From: DAIPJH01 sp036770365
GTDB taxonomy: Bacteria > Pseudomonadota > Alphaproteobacteria > Rickettsiales > UBA998
Length of the DNA: 64,000 nucleotides
Assembly (NCBI GenBank): GCA_036770365.1
Contig: DAIPJH010000010.1
Span: 1 to 64,000 of the forward strand
Direction of reading: 5' to 3'
Shown: positions 16,347 to 24,972 of the stretch, piece after piece
How the letters are laid out: each line of letters starts with the position of its first letter
Position numbering within the stretch: the stretch's first letter is position 1
Position numbers and translations under genes: made by a program
The notes under the pieces: model-generated
The model's database searches: none
What the model saw: the letters and a program-made list of their open reading frames with translations, nothing else
Told to the model about the DNA's origin: nothing

Positions 16347-17933
16347 ATGAGCCACGCGGACGCACATCACCACAACACGCCAACAGGCTGGAAACGCTGG
16401 TTATATTCCACCAACCACAAAGACATTGGTACAATGTACCTCATCTTCGCAGTGTTTGCAGGGCTGCTTGGAGCTGCCTTTTCGATTGCACTTCGCGCAG
16501 AATTGATGACTCCAGGAGATCAATTCTTTCACGGCAACTATCAAATGTACAATACCTTTGTCACTGCACACGCACTACTCATGGTCTTTTTCATGATTAT
16601 GCCTGCATTAATTGGTGGCTTTGCAAATTGGTTCGTGCCTGTTATGATTGGCGCACCTGACATGGCGTTTCCTCGCCTGAACAATATCAGCTTTTGGCTG
16701 TTGATTCCTGCAATTTTACTCTTATTCGGTGCGGGTTTTATTGATGAAGGTGCAGGCACAGGCTGGACACTTTATCCACCTCTAAGCACCACCCAATCTC
16801 ACCCTGGTATGGCGGTAGATTTAGCAATTTTCTCACTGCATTTAGCAGGTATTTCTTCAATTCTTGGTGCGATTAACTTTATTGTGACTATCTTCAACAT
16901 GCGTACACCAGGCATGACCTTGTTCAAAATGCCTTTATTCGTATGGTCTATTTTGCTCACAGCATTCTTGCTTTTACTATCACTCCCCGTACTTGGCGGT
17001 GCGATTACCATGTTGCTCACTGACCGTAATTTCGGTACGCATTTCTTTGATCCGGCAGGCGGCGGTGACCCTGTGTTGTTCCAGCATCTCTTCTGGTTTT
17101 TCGGTCATCCTGAAGTTTACGTCTTGATTCTTCCTGCGTTTGGAATTGTCAGCGAAGTAGTTTCAACCTTCTCTAAAAAACCAATTTTCGGTTATATGGG
17201 GATGGTCTCTGCGATGAGCATCATTGGTTTACTTGGCTTCGTGGTATGGGCGCACCATATGTTCACCGTTGGTTTAGACATTGATACTCGTGCATATTAC
17301 ATGCTCGCAACCATGGTGATTGCAGTGCCAACAGGGGTTAAAATCTTTTCATGGATCGCAACGATGTGGGGTGGTTCGATAGAGTTCAAGACCCCTATGG
17401 TGTTTGCGATTGGCTTTATTTTCCTCTTCACCGTTGGCGGTGTCACAGGAATTGTACTTGCGAACTCTGCGGTCGATATTCCAATGCAGGACACCTATTA
17501 CGTCGTAGCGCACTTCCATTACGCTATGTCGTTGGGTGCATTGTTTGGCGTATTCACAGGATTCTATTATTGGATCGGAAAAATGTCAGGCTACCAATAT
17601 AATGAAACCCTCGGCAAGATTCATTTCTGGATTATGTTTGTGGGTACAAACCTCACCTTCTTCCCGCAACATTTCTTGGGTCTTGCGGGGATGCCTCGTC
17701 GTATTCCAGATTATCCAGATGCCTATGCTGGCTTTAACTACTGGTCATCGATTGGTTCTTATATTGCTGGGTTTGGTGCATTATTCTTTCTCTATGTGGT
17801 ATTTGAAATGTTTGCGAAAAAACGCAAGGCGGGAAACAACCCTTGGGGTGAAGGCGCAAAAACCATTGAATGGTCGATTTCTTCACCTCCTGCATTCCAT
17901 ACCTTTGAGGAACAACCTAAATTCAAAGGATAA
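16347..17933 (+). CDS. coxA: Cytochrome c oxidase subunit I (aa3 type)
   Basis: Holds haem a and the haem a3-CuB oxygen-reduction site in twelve membrane helices. Ligand motifs are all present: TAHALLMVFFMIMPALIGGF (haem a), WFFGHPEVYVLILPAFG (CuB His with the cross-linked Tyr), VWAHHMFTVG (CuB His pair) and VAHFHYAMSLG (haem a3 and a). 528 residues, with a short His-rich N-terminus (HADAHHHNTP). It begins 48 bases after coxB and ends 5 bases before ctaB. AGAGGA precedes the start. Confidence 0.98.
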   Translation: MSHADAHHHNTPTGWKRWLYSTNHKDIGTMYLIFAVFAGLLGAAFSIALRAELMTPGDQFFHGNYQMYNTFVTAHALLMVFFMIMPALIGGFANWFVPVMIGAPDMAFPRLNNISFWLLIPAILLLFGAGFIDEGAGTGWTLYPPLSTTQSHPGMAVDLAIFSLHLAGISSILGAINFIVTIFNMRTPGMTLFKMPLFVWSILLTAFLLLLSLPVLGGAITMLLTDRNFGTHFFDPAGGGDPVLFQHLFWFFGHPEVYVLILPAFGIVSEVVSTFSKKPIFGYMGMVSAMSIIGLLGFVVWAHHMFTVGLDIDTRAYYMLATMVIAVPTGVKIFSWIATMWGGSIEFKTPMVFAIGFIFLFTVGGVTGIVLANSAVDIPMQDTYYVVAHFHYAMSLGALFGVFTGFYYWIGKMSGYQYNETLGKIHFWIMFVGTNLTFFPQHFLGLAGMPRRIPDYPDAYAGFNYWSSIGSYIAGFGALFFLYVVFEMFAKKRKAGNNPWGEGAKTIEWSISSPPAFHTFEEQPKFKG

Positions 17934-17938
17934 TCCTC

Positions 17939-18895
17939 GTGAGCGCAGCAGCCATCACATCACAAGAACTTGATTTTAGCAGCGTAGAGACGACTACGCT
18001 GCTTCAATCTTCTGTGAACGATTACATCACCCTACTCAAACCAGGGGTAATGTCACTCGTAGTGTTTTCTGCAATTACGGGAATGCTACTCGCACCACAT
18101 TCACTTCACCCATTCCTTCAAGCTGTAACTGTACTATGCATCGCGCTTGGTTCTGGTGCAGGAGCGGTATTAAATATGTGGTACGACCGCGACATTGATA
18201 CCATCATGCGCCGTACGAAAGAACGTCCCATCCCTGCGGGGAAAATTGCTGCGGATGATGCACTGTTTCTTGGACTATTTCTCAGCCTCTTTTCTGTCGG
18301 TATTCTAGGACTTGCCGTCGGCTGGGACGCCGCCGCATTACTTGGTTTTGCCATCTGGTTTTATGCCCATTTCTATACGATGATTCTCAAACGCCATACC
18401 CCCCAAAACATCGTCATTGGCGGTGCAGCAGGCGCATTTCCACCAATGATTGGCTGGCTTGCTGTAGAACATTCTCTCACCTTTGAACCTATTATCTATT
18501 TCCTTATCATCTTCCTCTGGACACCACCACATTTTTGGGCGTTAGCTCTTTACCGCAATGATGATTACCGCACCGCCCATATCCCTATGATGCCCGTAAC
18601 CGCAGGTCTTCCATCTACTAAACGCCAAATGCTCTTTTATACCCTTGCGTTGGTTGTAACCACATTACTGCCTTGCATCATCAACACGTCAGGTAGCGTG
18701 TATGGTGTAAGCGCACTCGCACTCGGCGGTATGTTTATCTGGCATAATCTGCGTGTGATACGTTCTGATGATCCAAAAACTGCAATGAAAATGTTTGGTT
18801 TCTCAATTCTTTATCTATTTGGTGTGTTAACTATGCTCATGATTGATCGTGCCTTATTGGGCTATCACTTGAGTCCCCTCATATTTAAAAGCTAG
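17939..18895 (+). CDS. ctaB: Protohaem IX farnesyltransferase (haem O synthase)
   Basis: Converts haem B to haem O by farnesylation, the first step of haem A formation for CoxA. UbiA-superfamily protein of 318 residues with NMWYDRDIDTIMRRTKERPIPAG (NxxxDxxxD motif) and the family-specific WTPPHFWALAL and YRTAHIPMMPV. The start is GTG at 17939, 5 bases after the coxA stop. Haem A synthase (ctaA) is not in the window. Confidence 0.95.
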   Translation: MSAAAITSQELDFSSVETTTLLQSSVNDYITLLKPGVMSLVVFSAITGMLLAPHSLHPFLQAVTVLCIALGSGAGAVLNMWYDRDIDTIMRRTKERPIPAGKIAADDALFLGLFLSLFSVGILGLAVGWDAAALLGFAIWFYAHFYTMILKRHTPQNIVIGGAAGAFPPMIGWLAVEHSLTFEPIIYFLIIFLWTPPHFWALALYRNDDYRTAHIPMMPVTAGLPSTKRQMLFYTLALVVTTLLPCIINTSGSVYGVSALALGGMFIWHNLRVIRSDDPKTAMKMFGFSILYLFGVLTMLMIDRALLGYHLSPLIFKS

Positions 18896-18904
18896 GAGAA
18901 ACAC

Positions 18905-19021
18905 ATGCCCATAACACCTCGTCACACGCAGCAACGCACAAAGAACCTTATCTTATTTGCCGCCTTGATTGGCCTAGTGGCAATTCTTTACGGTGTTACC
19001 TTACTAAAGGCAACATTATGA
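18905..19021 (+). CDS. 38-residue oxidase-assembly-associated membrane peptide
   Basis: A tiny frame, ATG 18905 with AGGAGAAACAC ahead, encoding a basic N-terminus (PRHTQQRTKN) and a single membrane helix ending in LLKATL. It overlaps ctaG by the ATGA quartet, a strong sign of translational coupling. Similar short single-span peptides sit between ctaB and ctaG in other alphaproteobacteria (sometimes annotated CoxF or small assembly protein). Its role is unproven; assisting oxidase assembly is inferred from position. Confidence 0.75.
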   Translation: MPITPRHTQQRTKNLILFAALIGLVAILYGVTLLKATL

Positions 19022-19596
19022 CCATCACCGTCTCGCTTATCCCTCATGCTAAAAATAAAAAAATAGCATTTCTCCTTTTGCTGGTACTCACCGCAATGAT
19101 TGGGCTTAGCTACGCTTCTGTACCACTTTATCGCCTATTTTGTGAAAAAACAGGCTTTGGTGGCACTACGCGTAACGCCTCAACACAACAAACTCTCACC
19201 TCTCTTCTTGCTATACCGCGCATGATGACACTCGATTTCAACACTGATGTTGCACCCAACCTTCCATGGACATTCAAACCTCTGCAAAAAAACATTACGT
19301 TTAAAGTCGGTGAACCGCAGCTCATTTTTTTTGAAATTCACAATACATCACCTAGTCCTATAGTGGGTAATTCCACTTTCAATGTCACGCCCCATGAAAT
19401 GGGTGCATATTTTGTCAAAACAGAATGTTTTTGTTACCAAGAACAAACTCTAGCCCCCAATGAAACCGTAAAACTCCCTGTTTCGTTCTATATCGACCCA
19501 AGTATTAACGATAATAAGAATTTACGTAATCTTCATAATGTCACCTTATCGTATAGTTTTTTTAAATCCACCAACAACACACCCAAATCCAACTAA
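19018..19596 (+). CDS. ctaG: Cytochrome c oxidase assembly protein CtaG/Cox11
   Basis: Membrane-anchored copper chaperone that delivers CuB to subunit I. It has one N-terminal membrane helix (about residues 17-37) and the Cys in VPLYRLFCEKTGFGG; the Cu-binding ECFCY motif appears in KTECFCYQEQ, followed by LPVSFYIDP. 192 residues. The start overlaps the preceding 38-residue peptide by four bases; coxC begins 11 bases after its stop. Confidence 0.95.
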   Translation: MTITVSLIPHAKNKKIAFLLLLVLTAMIGLSYASVPLYRLFCEKTGFGGTTRNASTQQTLTSLLAIPRMMTLDFNTDVAPNLPWTFKPLQKNITFKVGEPQLIFFEIHNTSPSPIVGNSTFNVTPHEMGAYFVKTECFCYQEQTLAPNETVKLPVSFYIDPSINDNKNLRNLHNVTLSYSFFKSTNNTPKSN

Positions 19597-19606
19597 GAGG
19601 CTTTTT

Positions 19607-20425
19607 ATGGCAAACACACAAAAACATGATTTCCATTTGGTCGATCCAAGCCCACTACCATTTCTTAGTGCCATGTCTCTGTTGGTGCTAGCCTTTGGTA
19701 CAGCTTCGTACCTACATCAGCATAGCTACGGTCTACCCATGCTTGTGGCGGGCTTTGCTGGAGTGCTTGGATGTATGTTCGTCTGGTGGAAAACGGTTAT
19801 TCATGAAGGTATCCATGGCAAATTTCATACCCCCATTGTGCGTAAAGGGCTACGCTTTGGTATGGTGTTGTTCATTACCTCAGAAGTAATGTTTTTTGTG
19901 GCGTTCTTTTGGGCATTTTTCAATGCAAGCCTTTATCCTAAACTTCCGCTTGAAGATGTCTGGGCAATTGCGAATGGCATCTGGCCTCCAAAAGGCATTG
20001 TCACGATGGATGCGTGGGATATTCCCTTCATCAACACATTAATTCTACTTCTTTCTGGTACGACCGTAACGTGGGCGCACCACGCACTACTAGAGGGAAA
20101 TCGCAAAGGTCTCATTACTGGCCTGACCATCACCGTGATTCTTGGTGCAATCTTCTCAAGTCTACAGGCCTTTGAATACCATCACGCCACCTTCAAATTC
20201 ACTGAAGGTGTCTATGCCTCAAGTTTCTACATGGCAACAGGCTTTCACGGCGCACACGTCCTCATTGGAACAATCTTTCTAGCTATCTGCTTAATCCGCG
20301 CTCTTCGCGGTACACTTTCTAAAGAAGGTCACCTTGGATTTGAATTTGCTGCATGGTATTGGCATTTTGTCGACGTGGTGTGGTTATTCCTCTTTATCTT
20401 TGTTTACTGGTGGGGCGGCGCGTAA
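19607..20425 (+). CDS. coxC: Cytochrome c oxidase subunit III
   Basis: Seven-helix subunit that stabilises the oxidase and supports proton uptake. Conserved stretches include RFGMVLFITSEVMFFVAFFW, WDIPFINTLILLLSGTTVTWAHH, ASSFYMATGFHGAHVLIG and AAWYWHFVDVVWLFLFIFVYWWG at the C-terminus. The start ATG 19607 follows AAGAGG; a longer open frame overlapping ctaG lacks support. 272 residues, normal length. The next gene begins at the base after its stop codon. Confidence 0.97.
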   Translation: MANTQKHDFHLVDPSPLPFLSAMSLLVLAFGTASYLHQHSYGLPMLVAGFAGVLGCMFVWWKTVIHEGIHGKFHTPIVRKGLRFGMVLFITSEVMFFVAFFWAFFNASLYPKLPLEDVWAIANGIWPPKGIVTMDAWDIPFINTLILLLSGTTVTWAHHALLEGNRKGLITGLTITVILGAIFSSLQAFEYHHATFKFTEGVYASSFYMATGFHGAHVLIGTIFLAICLIRALRGTLSKEGHLGFEFAAWYWHFVDVVWLFLFIFVYWWGGA

Positions 20426-20785
20426 GTGGATAACCCGCCTCCTATTTCCCTGTTATATGCAGGTATTCACGGCGTTTGCCCACGCTGTGGCATCGGACAT
20501 GTCTTCCACAATATTCTTGATATTGTGGAAGCGTGTCCACACTGTCAGCTAAACTTAAGCGAACTTGATACTGGAGACGGCCCTGCTTTTCTTGCGATTG
20601 TCCTTGTTGGCGGCATCATTACCGCCCTCGCTGGGGTCGTCGAACTCGCCTTCTCACCGCCGTTTTGGGTACACGCTCTACTATGGATTCCACTGATTCT
20701 TGTTGCTTCCATCCTGACTTTGCGTATCTTTAAGGCTGCGTTGCTTGCATCGCAATATCACACCAAGCGTCTTAACAAATCCTGA
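20426..20785 (+). CDS. DUF983 zinc-ribbon membrane protein
   Basis: A 119-residue protein with GTG start directly after the coxC stop. The N-terminus holds a zinc-ribbon-like CPRCGIGHVFHNILDIVEAC followed by PHC, and two hydrophobic helices follow (about 55-75 and 80-105). The DUF983 family is regularly found between coxC and SURF1 in alphaproteobacteria, so a part in oxidase assembly is inferred; no biochemistry is known to me. Confidence 0.85.
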   Translation: MDNPPPISLLYAGIHGVCPRCGIGHVFHNILDIVEACPHCQLNLSELDTGDGPAFLAIVLVGGIITALAGVVELAFSPPFWVHALLWIPLILVASILTLRIFKAALLASQYHTKRLNKS

Positions 20786-20799
20786 TTGTAATTCACGCC

Positions 20800-21510
20800 A
20801 TGACCCAGACACGCAAGCCTCTCTATTTTCTGCTTTTTGCAGCTTTTATGGCCACCACTATGTTTTATCTTGGTGCATGGCAAATCCAGCGTTTACACTG
20901 GAAAGAGGCACTAATCGCGTCGCTTGACACAGCTGCAAAAGCTGAACCGCTCACCACACTTCCCGCCAAGGAGACACTCTCTCTCCACGATAATTTTTCA
21001 CGTTATCGCTTAAACGGTACATTCTTAAATAACAAAGAAATCCACCTCGCTGTACGCTACTTCAAAGGCAAACTAGGCTATCATCTCCTCACCCCTTTTA
21101 AGACCACAGATGGCACTATCATTTTACTCAATCGCGGATGGATACCTACAGAGAAAAAAGAATTAAACAAACGCCCAAAATCACTAGCAGAAGGGATACA
21201 AACCGTAACCTTCATGCTACGTAGTGATAAGGATCACACAAGCTTCACGCCTGATAACCAACCTGCAAAAAACATGTGGTTCTGGCGCGATATCCCTACC
21301 ATCAGCAAGGTTGCAGGTGTAGAATTATACCCTCTTTCTGGCGATGTCATTGGTGAACAAAATCCTGAGACTTTGCCTGTCCCATCCAGCGGCATCATTA
21401 CCCTACGCAATGACCATCTTGGTTACGCCCTCACATGGTTCGGTATTGGCATCTCAATCGTCGTCATGAGCATCATCTACGCACGAAAAGCCAAACGCCA
21501 TGGCAACTAA
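20800..21510 (+). CDS. SURF1 family oxidase assembly protein
   Basis: Assists haem A insertion into the oxidase. It has the SURF1 form of two terminal membrane helices (about 8-28 and 205-228) bracketing a periplasmic domain; YLGAWQIQRLHWKEALI, FSRYRLNGTF and LLNRGWIP match the conserved family blocks. 236 residues. Last gene of the oxidase block; its 3' end overlaps the M32 carboxypeptidase by 11 bases, so that gene may be co-transcribed. Confidence 0.92.
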   Translation: MTQTRKPLYFLLFAAFMATTMFYLGAWQIQRLHWKEALIASLDTAAKAEPLTTLPAKETLSLHDNFSRYRLNGTFLNNKEIHLAVRYFKGKLGYHLLTPFKTTDGTIILLNRGWIPTEKKELNKRPKSLAEGIQTVTFMLRSDKDHTSFTPDNQPAKNMWFWRDIPTISKVAGVELYPLSGDVIGEQNPETLPVPSSGIITLRNDHLGYALTWFGIGISIVVMSIIYARKAKRHGN

Positions 21511-22990
21511 ACCCTCCGCTTACGCGCAGCTTGAAGCGCAGTTCGCTGAAATGAACCGTATTGATGGTATCGCAGCAATCCTGCATTGGGACGCTGCTGT
21601 GTCATTGCCTGAGCATTCTGTAGAGCTTCGCAGTGACCAGCTTGCATGGCTCGCAGGTCAATCCCACGCCATCATCACCAGCACAAAATTAGGTGATTTA
21701 CTCGCGCAAGCACAGGCAGAAACCTCCAATTTAGATGACTGGCAACGCGCCAATTTGCATGAAATGCACCATCGCTACACTCATGAAAATTGCTTAGATG
21801 CCGCACTGGTTGAAGCAGTTGCCAAAACCGCCTCTGAGAGTGAGCGCATCTGGCGCAGTGCGCGCAAGAATAATGATTTTAACAGCTTCGCCCCGACCTT
21901 AGAAAAAATGATCGGACTCACAAAACAAGTCGCCGCCGCGAAAGCGGACGCACTTGGTTTATCACCCTATGATGCATTGCTCGACAGCTACGACCCCACC
22001 ACCCGCAGTGCAGATATCGACATTTTATTTGCAAATCTTGAAGCATTCTTGCCTAATTTCATCCATCAAGTGATTGAAACCCAAGCCGCTAACCCACATG
22101 CCGCACCTCATGTAAGTGCAGCCCAATCCAAACAAAAAAAACTCGCGCACCGCATCATGAAAGATTTAGGTTTTCCATTTGACTCAGGTCGCCTTGATAC
22201 CAGCACCCACCCTTTTTGCGGCGGCGTACCAGACGATATTCGCATTACCACCCGCTACAATCCCCATGATGTAACTGAGAGCTTATATGGCGTACTTCAT
22301 GAAACAGGTCACGCACTCTATGAAGCAGGATTGCCACATACATGGCGCAAGCAACCTGTCGGGCAAGCACGTGGCATGAGCATGCATGAGAGCCAATCGC
22401 TCTTTATCGAAATGCAGCTCGCGCAATCACCTGCCTTTTGTGCCTACCTTGCACCGCTGATGCACACCATACTTGGCTTAGACATTACCCCTGACGCGCT
22501 CTATCACAACATCACCCATGTAAAGCGCAGCCTGATTCGTGTGAGTGCCGATGAGGTAACTTATCCGACCCATATCATCCTACGCTACCGCTTGGAAAAA
22601 GCCTTGCTCAGTGGTGACCTACAAGTAAAAGATTTGCCCGCAGCATGGGCTGATATGCAAGAACATCTACTCGGCATTCACCCCGACAGCGATGCCAACG
22701 GCTGCCTACAAGACATTCACTGGCCCGAAGGCGCAATCGGCTATTTCCCAACCTACACGCTCGGCGCAATGATTGCCGCCCAACTGATGAATACGCTTCG
22801 CAGCGAAAACAAAGAACTAGATGCACAACTCACCACAGGCAATTTCACCCCCACGAGAAACTGGCTAAATCAGAACATTCATGCTAAAGCATCAAGCCAG
22901 TCTATGCAGGAAACCCTGATTCAGGCAACAGGCAAACCACTCGATTCAGCGGATTATATTGCACATTTAAAGACGCGGTATCTACCATAG
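21500..22990 (+). CDS. M32 metallocarboxypeptidase (Taq carboxypeptidase family)
   Basis: Zinc-dependent removal of C-terminal residues from peptides in the cytosol. The active-site HETGHALYEAG lies at about residues 267-277, with the third ligand Glu expected in GMSMHESQSLFIEMQ; DIRITTRY, RVSADEVTYPTHIILRY and the closing ATGKPLDSADYIAHL are typical of the family. 496 residues, normal. The ATG at 21500 lies within the SURF1 3' end in another frame. Confidence 0.94.
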   Translation: MATKPSAYAQLEAQFAEMNRIDGIAAILHWDAAVSLPEHSVELRSDQLAWLAGQSHAIITSTKLGDLLAQAQAETSNLDDWQRANLHEMHHRYTHENCLDAALVEAVAKTASESERIWRSARKNNDFNSFAPTLEKMIGLTKQVAAAKADALGLSPYDALLDSYDPTTRSADIDILFANLEAFLPNFIHQVIETQAANPHAAPHVSAAQSKQKKLAHRIMKDLGFPFDSGRLDTSTHPFCGGVPDDIRITTRYNPHDVTESLYGVLHETGHALYEAGLPHTWRKQPVGQARGMSMHESQSLFIEMQLAQSPAFCAYLAPLMHTILGLDITPDALYHNITHVKRSLIRVSADEVTYPTHIILRYRLEKALLSGDLQVKDLPAAWADMQEHLLGIHPDSDANGCLQDIHWPEGAIGYFPTYTLGAMIAAQLMNTLRSENKELDAQLTTGNFTPTRNWLNQNIHAKASSQSMQETLIQATGKPLDSADYIAHLKTRYLP

Positions 22991-23000
22991 CTCTACCCCT

Positions 23001-23030
23001 CACGTCATTGCGAGGCACGAAACAATCCAG
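23001..23030 (+). repeat. Interspersed repeat fragment (copy 1)
   Basis: This 30-base stretch (CACGTCATTGCGAGG then ACGAAACAATCCAG after one further C) is the reverse complement of 57406-57435 with two differences. It belongs to the short intergenic element type with the GTCATTGCGAGG core seen in many AT-rich alphaproteobacterial genomes. Confidence 0.75.
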
Positions 23031-23052
23031 CCCTGTATATAGTCGTCTAACC

Positions 23053-23400
23053 TTAAAAATCTTTATTTGGAACTAACCAATCATCACTTGGCAAGTGACC
23101 GTTTTTTATAGCAATTCTAATATAAAAATTTGTTGCTTTAATTGCTTCACTCAATGCTTCTTGCTCAGTAGCAAATCCATTGCGACTTGTATGATATGGG
23201 GCAATCTGTTCAGGTGTTTGCACTGCATGACTTATTTCATGAAAAAACAAATTCTTAAACCTAGATATTTTTATAATAATACTTGGAAAGAAACTTTCAT
23301 GTCCAACATTCAAGAACAACTTAACTTCTCGAACTACAACATGATATTCTTTAATATCAGCATGTTCACCTAAATAAGCTATTAATTCATCATCATTCAT
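23053..23400 (-). CDS. Orphan 115-residue protein with a HEISH motif
   Basis: ATG 23400 has GGAG at good spacing. The protein has no signal peptide or membrane helix. The centre holds NLFFHEISHAVQTPEQIAP, which fits the HExxH zinc-protease pattern and is followed 22-26 residues on by EQEALSEAI, where a third ligand could lie. The length is very small for a peptidase and the match may be chance. It is isolated, flanked on both sides by interspersed repeats and opposite in orientation to its neighbours, which suggests acquired or mobile DNA. I do not recognise the family. Confidence 0.6.
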   Translation of the reverse strand: MNDDELIAYLGEHADIKEYHVVVREVKLFLNVGHESFFPSIIIKISRFKNLFFHEISHAVQTPEQIAPYHTSRNGFATEQEALSEAIKATNFYIRIAIKNGHLPSDDWLVPNKDF

Positions 23401-23487
23401 TTCAATCTCCTATTTCATTACATTAGCAAAGCATGTAGTACGACTTTATAGTATTTCAATCCTTAGAATATTTTTTGTGTGGAGTTT

Positions 23488-23570
23488 TCCCTTGTCATAC
23501 CTGCGAAAGCTGGTATCCATTTGCAAACTTTATGAGATTCCAGCCTGCGCTGGAATGACAAGCCAATATG
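23488..23570. repeat. Degenerate palindromic repeat directly upstream of thrC
   Basis: The stretch from TTGTCATACCTGCGAAAGC to CTGCGCTGGAATGACAAG has related, oppositely oriented ends (GTCATACC...GGTATCC, then GATTCCAG...CTGGAATGAC). This is the common intergenic palindromic element form (GTCATNCC...GGAATGAC). It ends 10 bases before the thrC start and must form part of its leader or promoter region. Confidence 0.65.
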
Positions 23571-23580
23571 AGTTGTGACA

Positions 23581-24972
23581 ATGAAATATATATCTACGCG
23601 CGGGAATGCGCCTGTTTTGGGTTTTGATGATGTGGTGCTGGCGGGGCTGGCTTCGGACGGCGGGCTGTATGTGCCGGAAACATTGCCGAGTTTTACCACC
23701 GCTGAGATTGCCGCAATGGCGAGCATGAATTACACCGAACTAGCTTATACGATTTTACAGCCATTCATTGGTGACGCGATTGACGAAAAAACCCTCAAAA
23801 ATTTGCTCAATGCCAGCTATAGTGAGTTCCGTCACGCGGCGATTGCACCACTCAAACAAATTGATACACGCGAATGGGTATTAGAGCTTTTCCATGGCCC
23901 AACGCTTGCGTTTAAAGATTTCGCGCTGCAATTTCTTGGACGTTTGATGGATTATACCCTCAAAAAACGTGGTCAAAAATTGGTCGTACTCGGCGCAACC
24001 TCAGGCGATACGGGTTCAGCCGCGATTGCTGGTTGTCGCGGCAGTGATGCGATGGATATTGTCATCTTGTTCCCACATGGTCGCGTTTCCGACGTACAAC
24101 GCCGCCAAATGACTACGGTCTCCGATAAAAACGTCCATTGCATTGCAGTGGAAGGTAATTTTGATGATTGCCAACGTATCGTCAAAAGCCTGTTTATTGA
24201 TGAACCCTTCCGCAGCAAACACCCGCTCGGCGCAGTCAATTCGATTAACTGGGTACGCATCCTCGCGCAAGTCGTCTATTATTTCTATGCCGCACTTTCA
24301 CTCGGAAGCCCAGCAAAATCCATCGCCTTTTCTGTCCCAACGGGTAATTTCGGTGATATTTATGCGGGATACCTCGCTAAACGCATGGGACTACCAATCG
24401 CAGATTTAATCATTGCATCTAACAAAAATGATATTCTCACGCGTTGTTATAATACAGGTACTTATGGCACAGACGAGGTGCTGCCAACCTTAAGCCCAAG
24501 CATGGATATTCAAGTATCGAGCAATTTTGAACGCCTGCTGTTTGACCTTTACCATCATGATGCGCGCAGCGTGAACACACTGATGGACAATCTCAAACAA
24601 CATGGTCGTTTCACACTGGAAACCGCGCCACATGCAGCACTAAAACGTGAGTTTTCGGCTTACAGCGTCGATGATATCACCACCCTCGCCTGTATGCGCG
24701 AAATCTGGATGAGTACAGGTGAAATGCTTGATCCACACACTGCTATTGGCGTACGTGCTGCGCTAGAGTGCCGCCGCCACCCAGAACTTCCTATCGTCAC
24801 ACTCGCCACCGCACATCCTGCGAAATTTCCTGCGGCAGTGAAACAAGCTTGCGGTATCGAACCTAAACTTCCATCTCATTTGGATGATTTATTCAAAAAA
24901 CCAGAGCGTCAAACCATTCTTCCTGCTACAGAAGAGGCTATCAAACGCTATATCATGGAACATGTCGCATGA
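23581..24972 (+). CDS. thrC: Threonine synthase
   Basis: PLP enzyme converting O-phosphohomoserine to threonine. The N-terminal YISTRGNAPVLGFDDVVLAGLASDGGLYVP and the PLP-Lys block GPTLAFKDFALQF are diagnostic, and the phosphate-binding LGATSGDTGSAAI follows. 463 residues, as expected for the proteobacterial/fungal-type enzyme. ATG 23581 (GAG at 8 bases) is preferred over a GTG two codons earlier. thrC overlaps the M16 protease by ATGA, an arrangement repeatedly seen in alphaproteobacteria. Confidence 0.96.
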   Translation: MKYISTRGNAPVLGFDDVVLAGLASDGGLYVPETLPSFTTAEIAAMASMNYTELAYTILQPFIGDAIDEKTLKNLLNASYSEFRHAAIAPLKQIDTREWVLELFHGPTLAFKDFALQFLGRLMDYTLKKRGQKLVVLGATSGDTGSAAIAGCRGSDAMDIVILFPHGRVSDVQRRQMTTVSDKNVHCIAVEGNFDDCQRIVKSLFIDEPFRSKHPLGAVNSINWVRILAQVVYYFYAALSLGSPAKSIAFSVPTGNFGDIYAGYLAKRMGLPIADLIIASNKNDILTRCYNTGTYGTDEVLPTLSPSMDIQVSSNFERLLFDLYHHDARSVNTLMDNLKQHGRFTLETAPHAALKREFSAYSVDDITTLACMREIWMSTGEMLDPHTAIGVRAALECRRHPELPIVTLATAHPAKFPAAVKQACGIEPKLPSHLDDLFKKPERQTILPATEEAIKRYIMEHVA

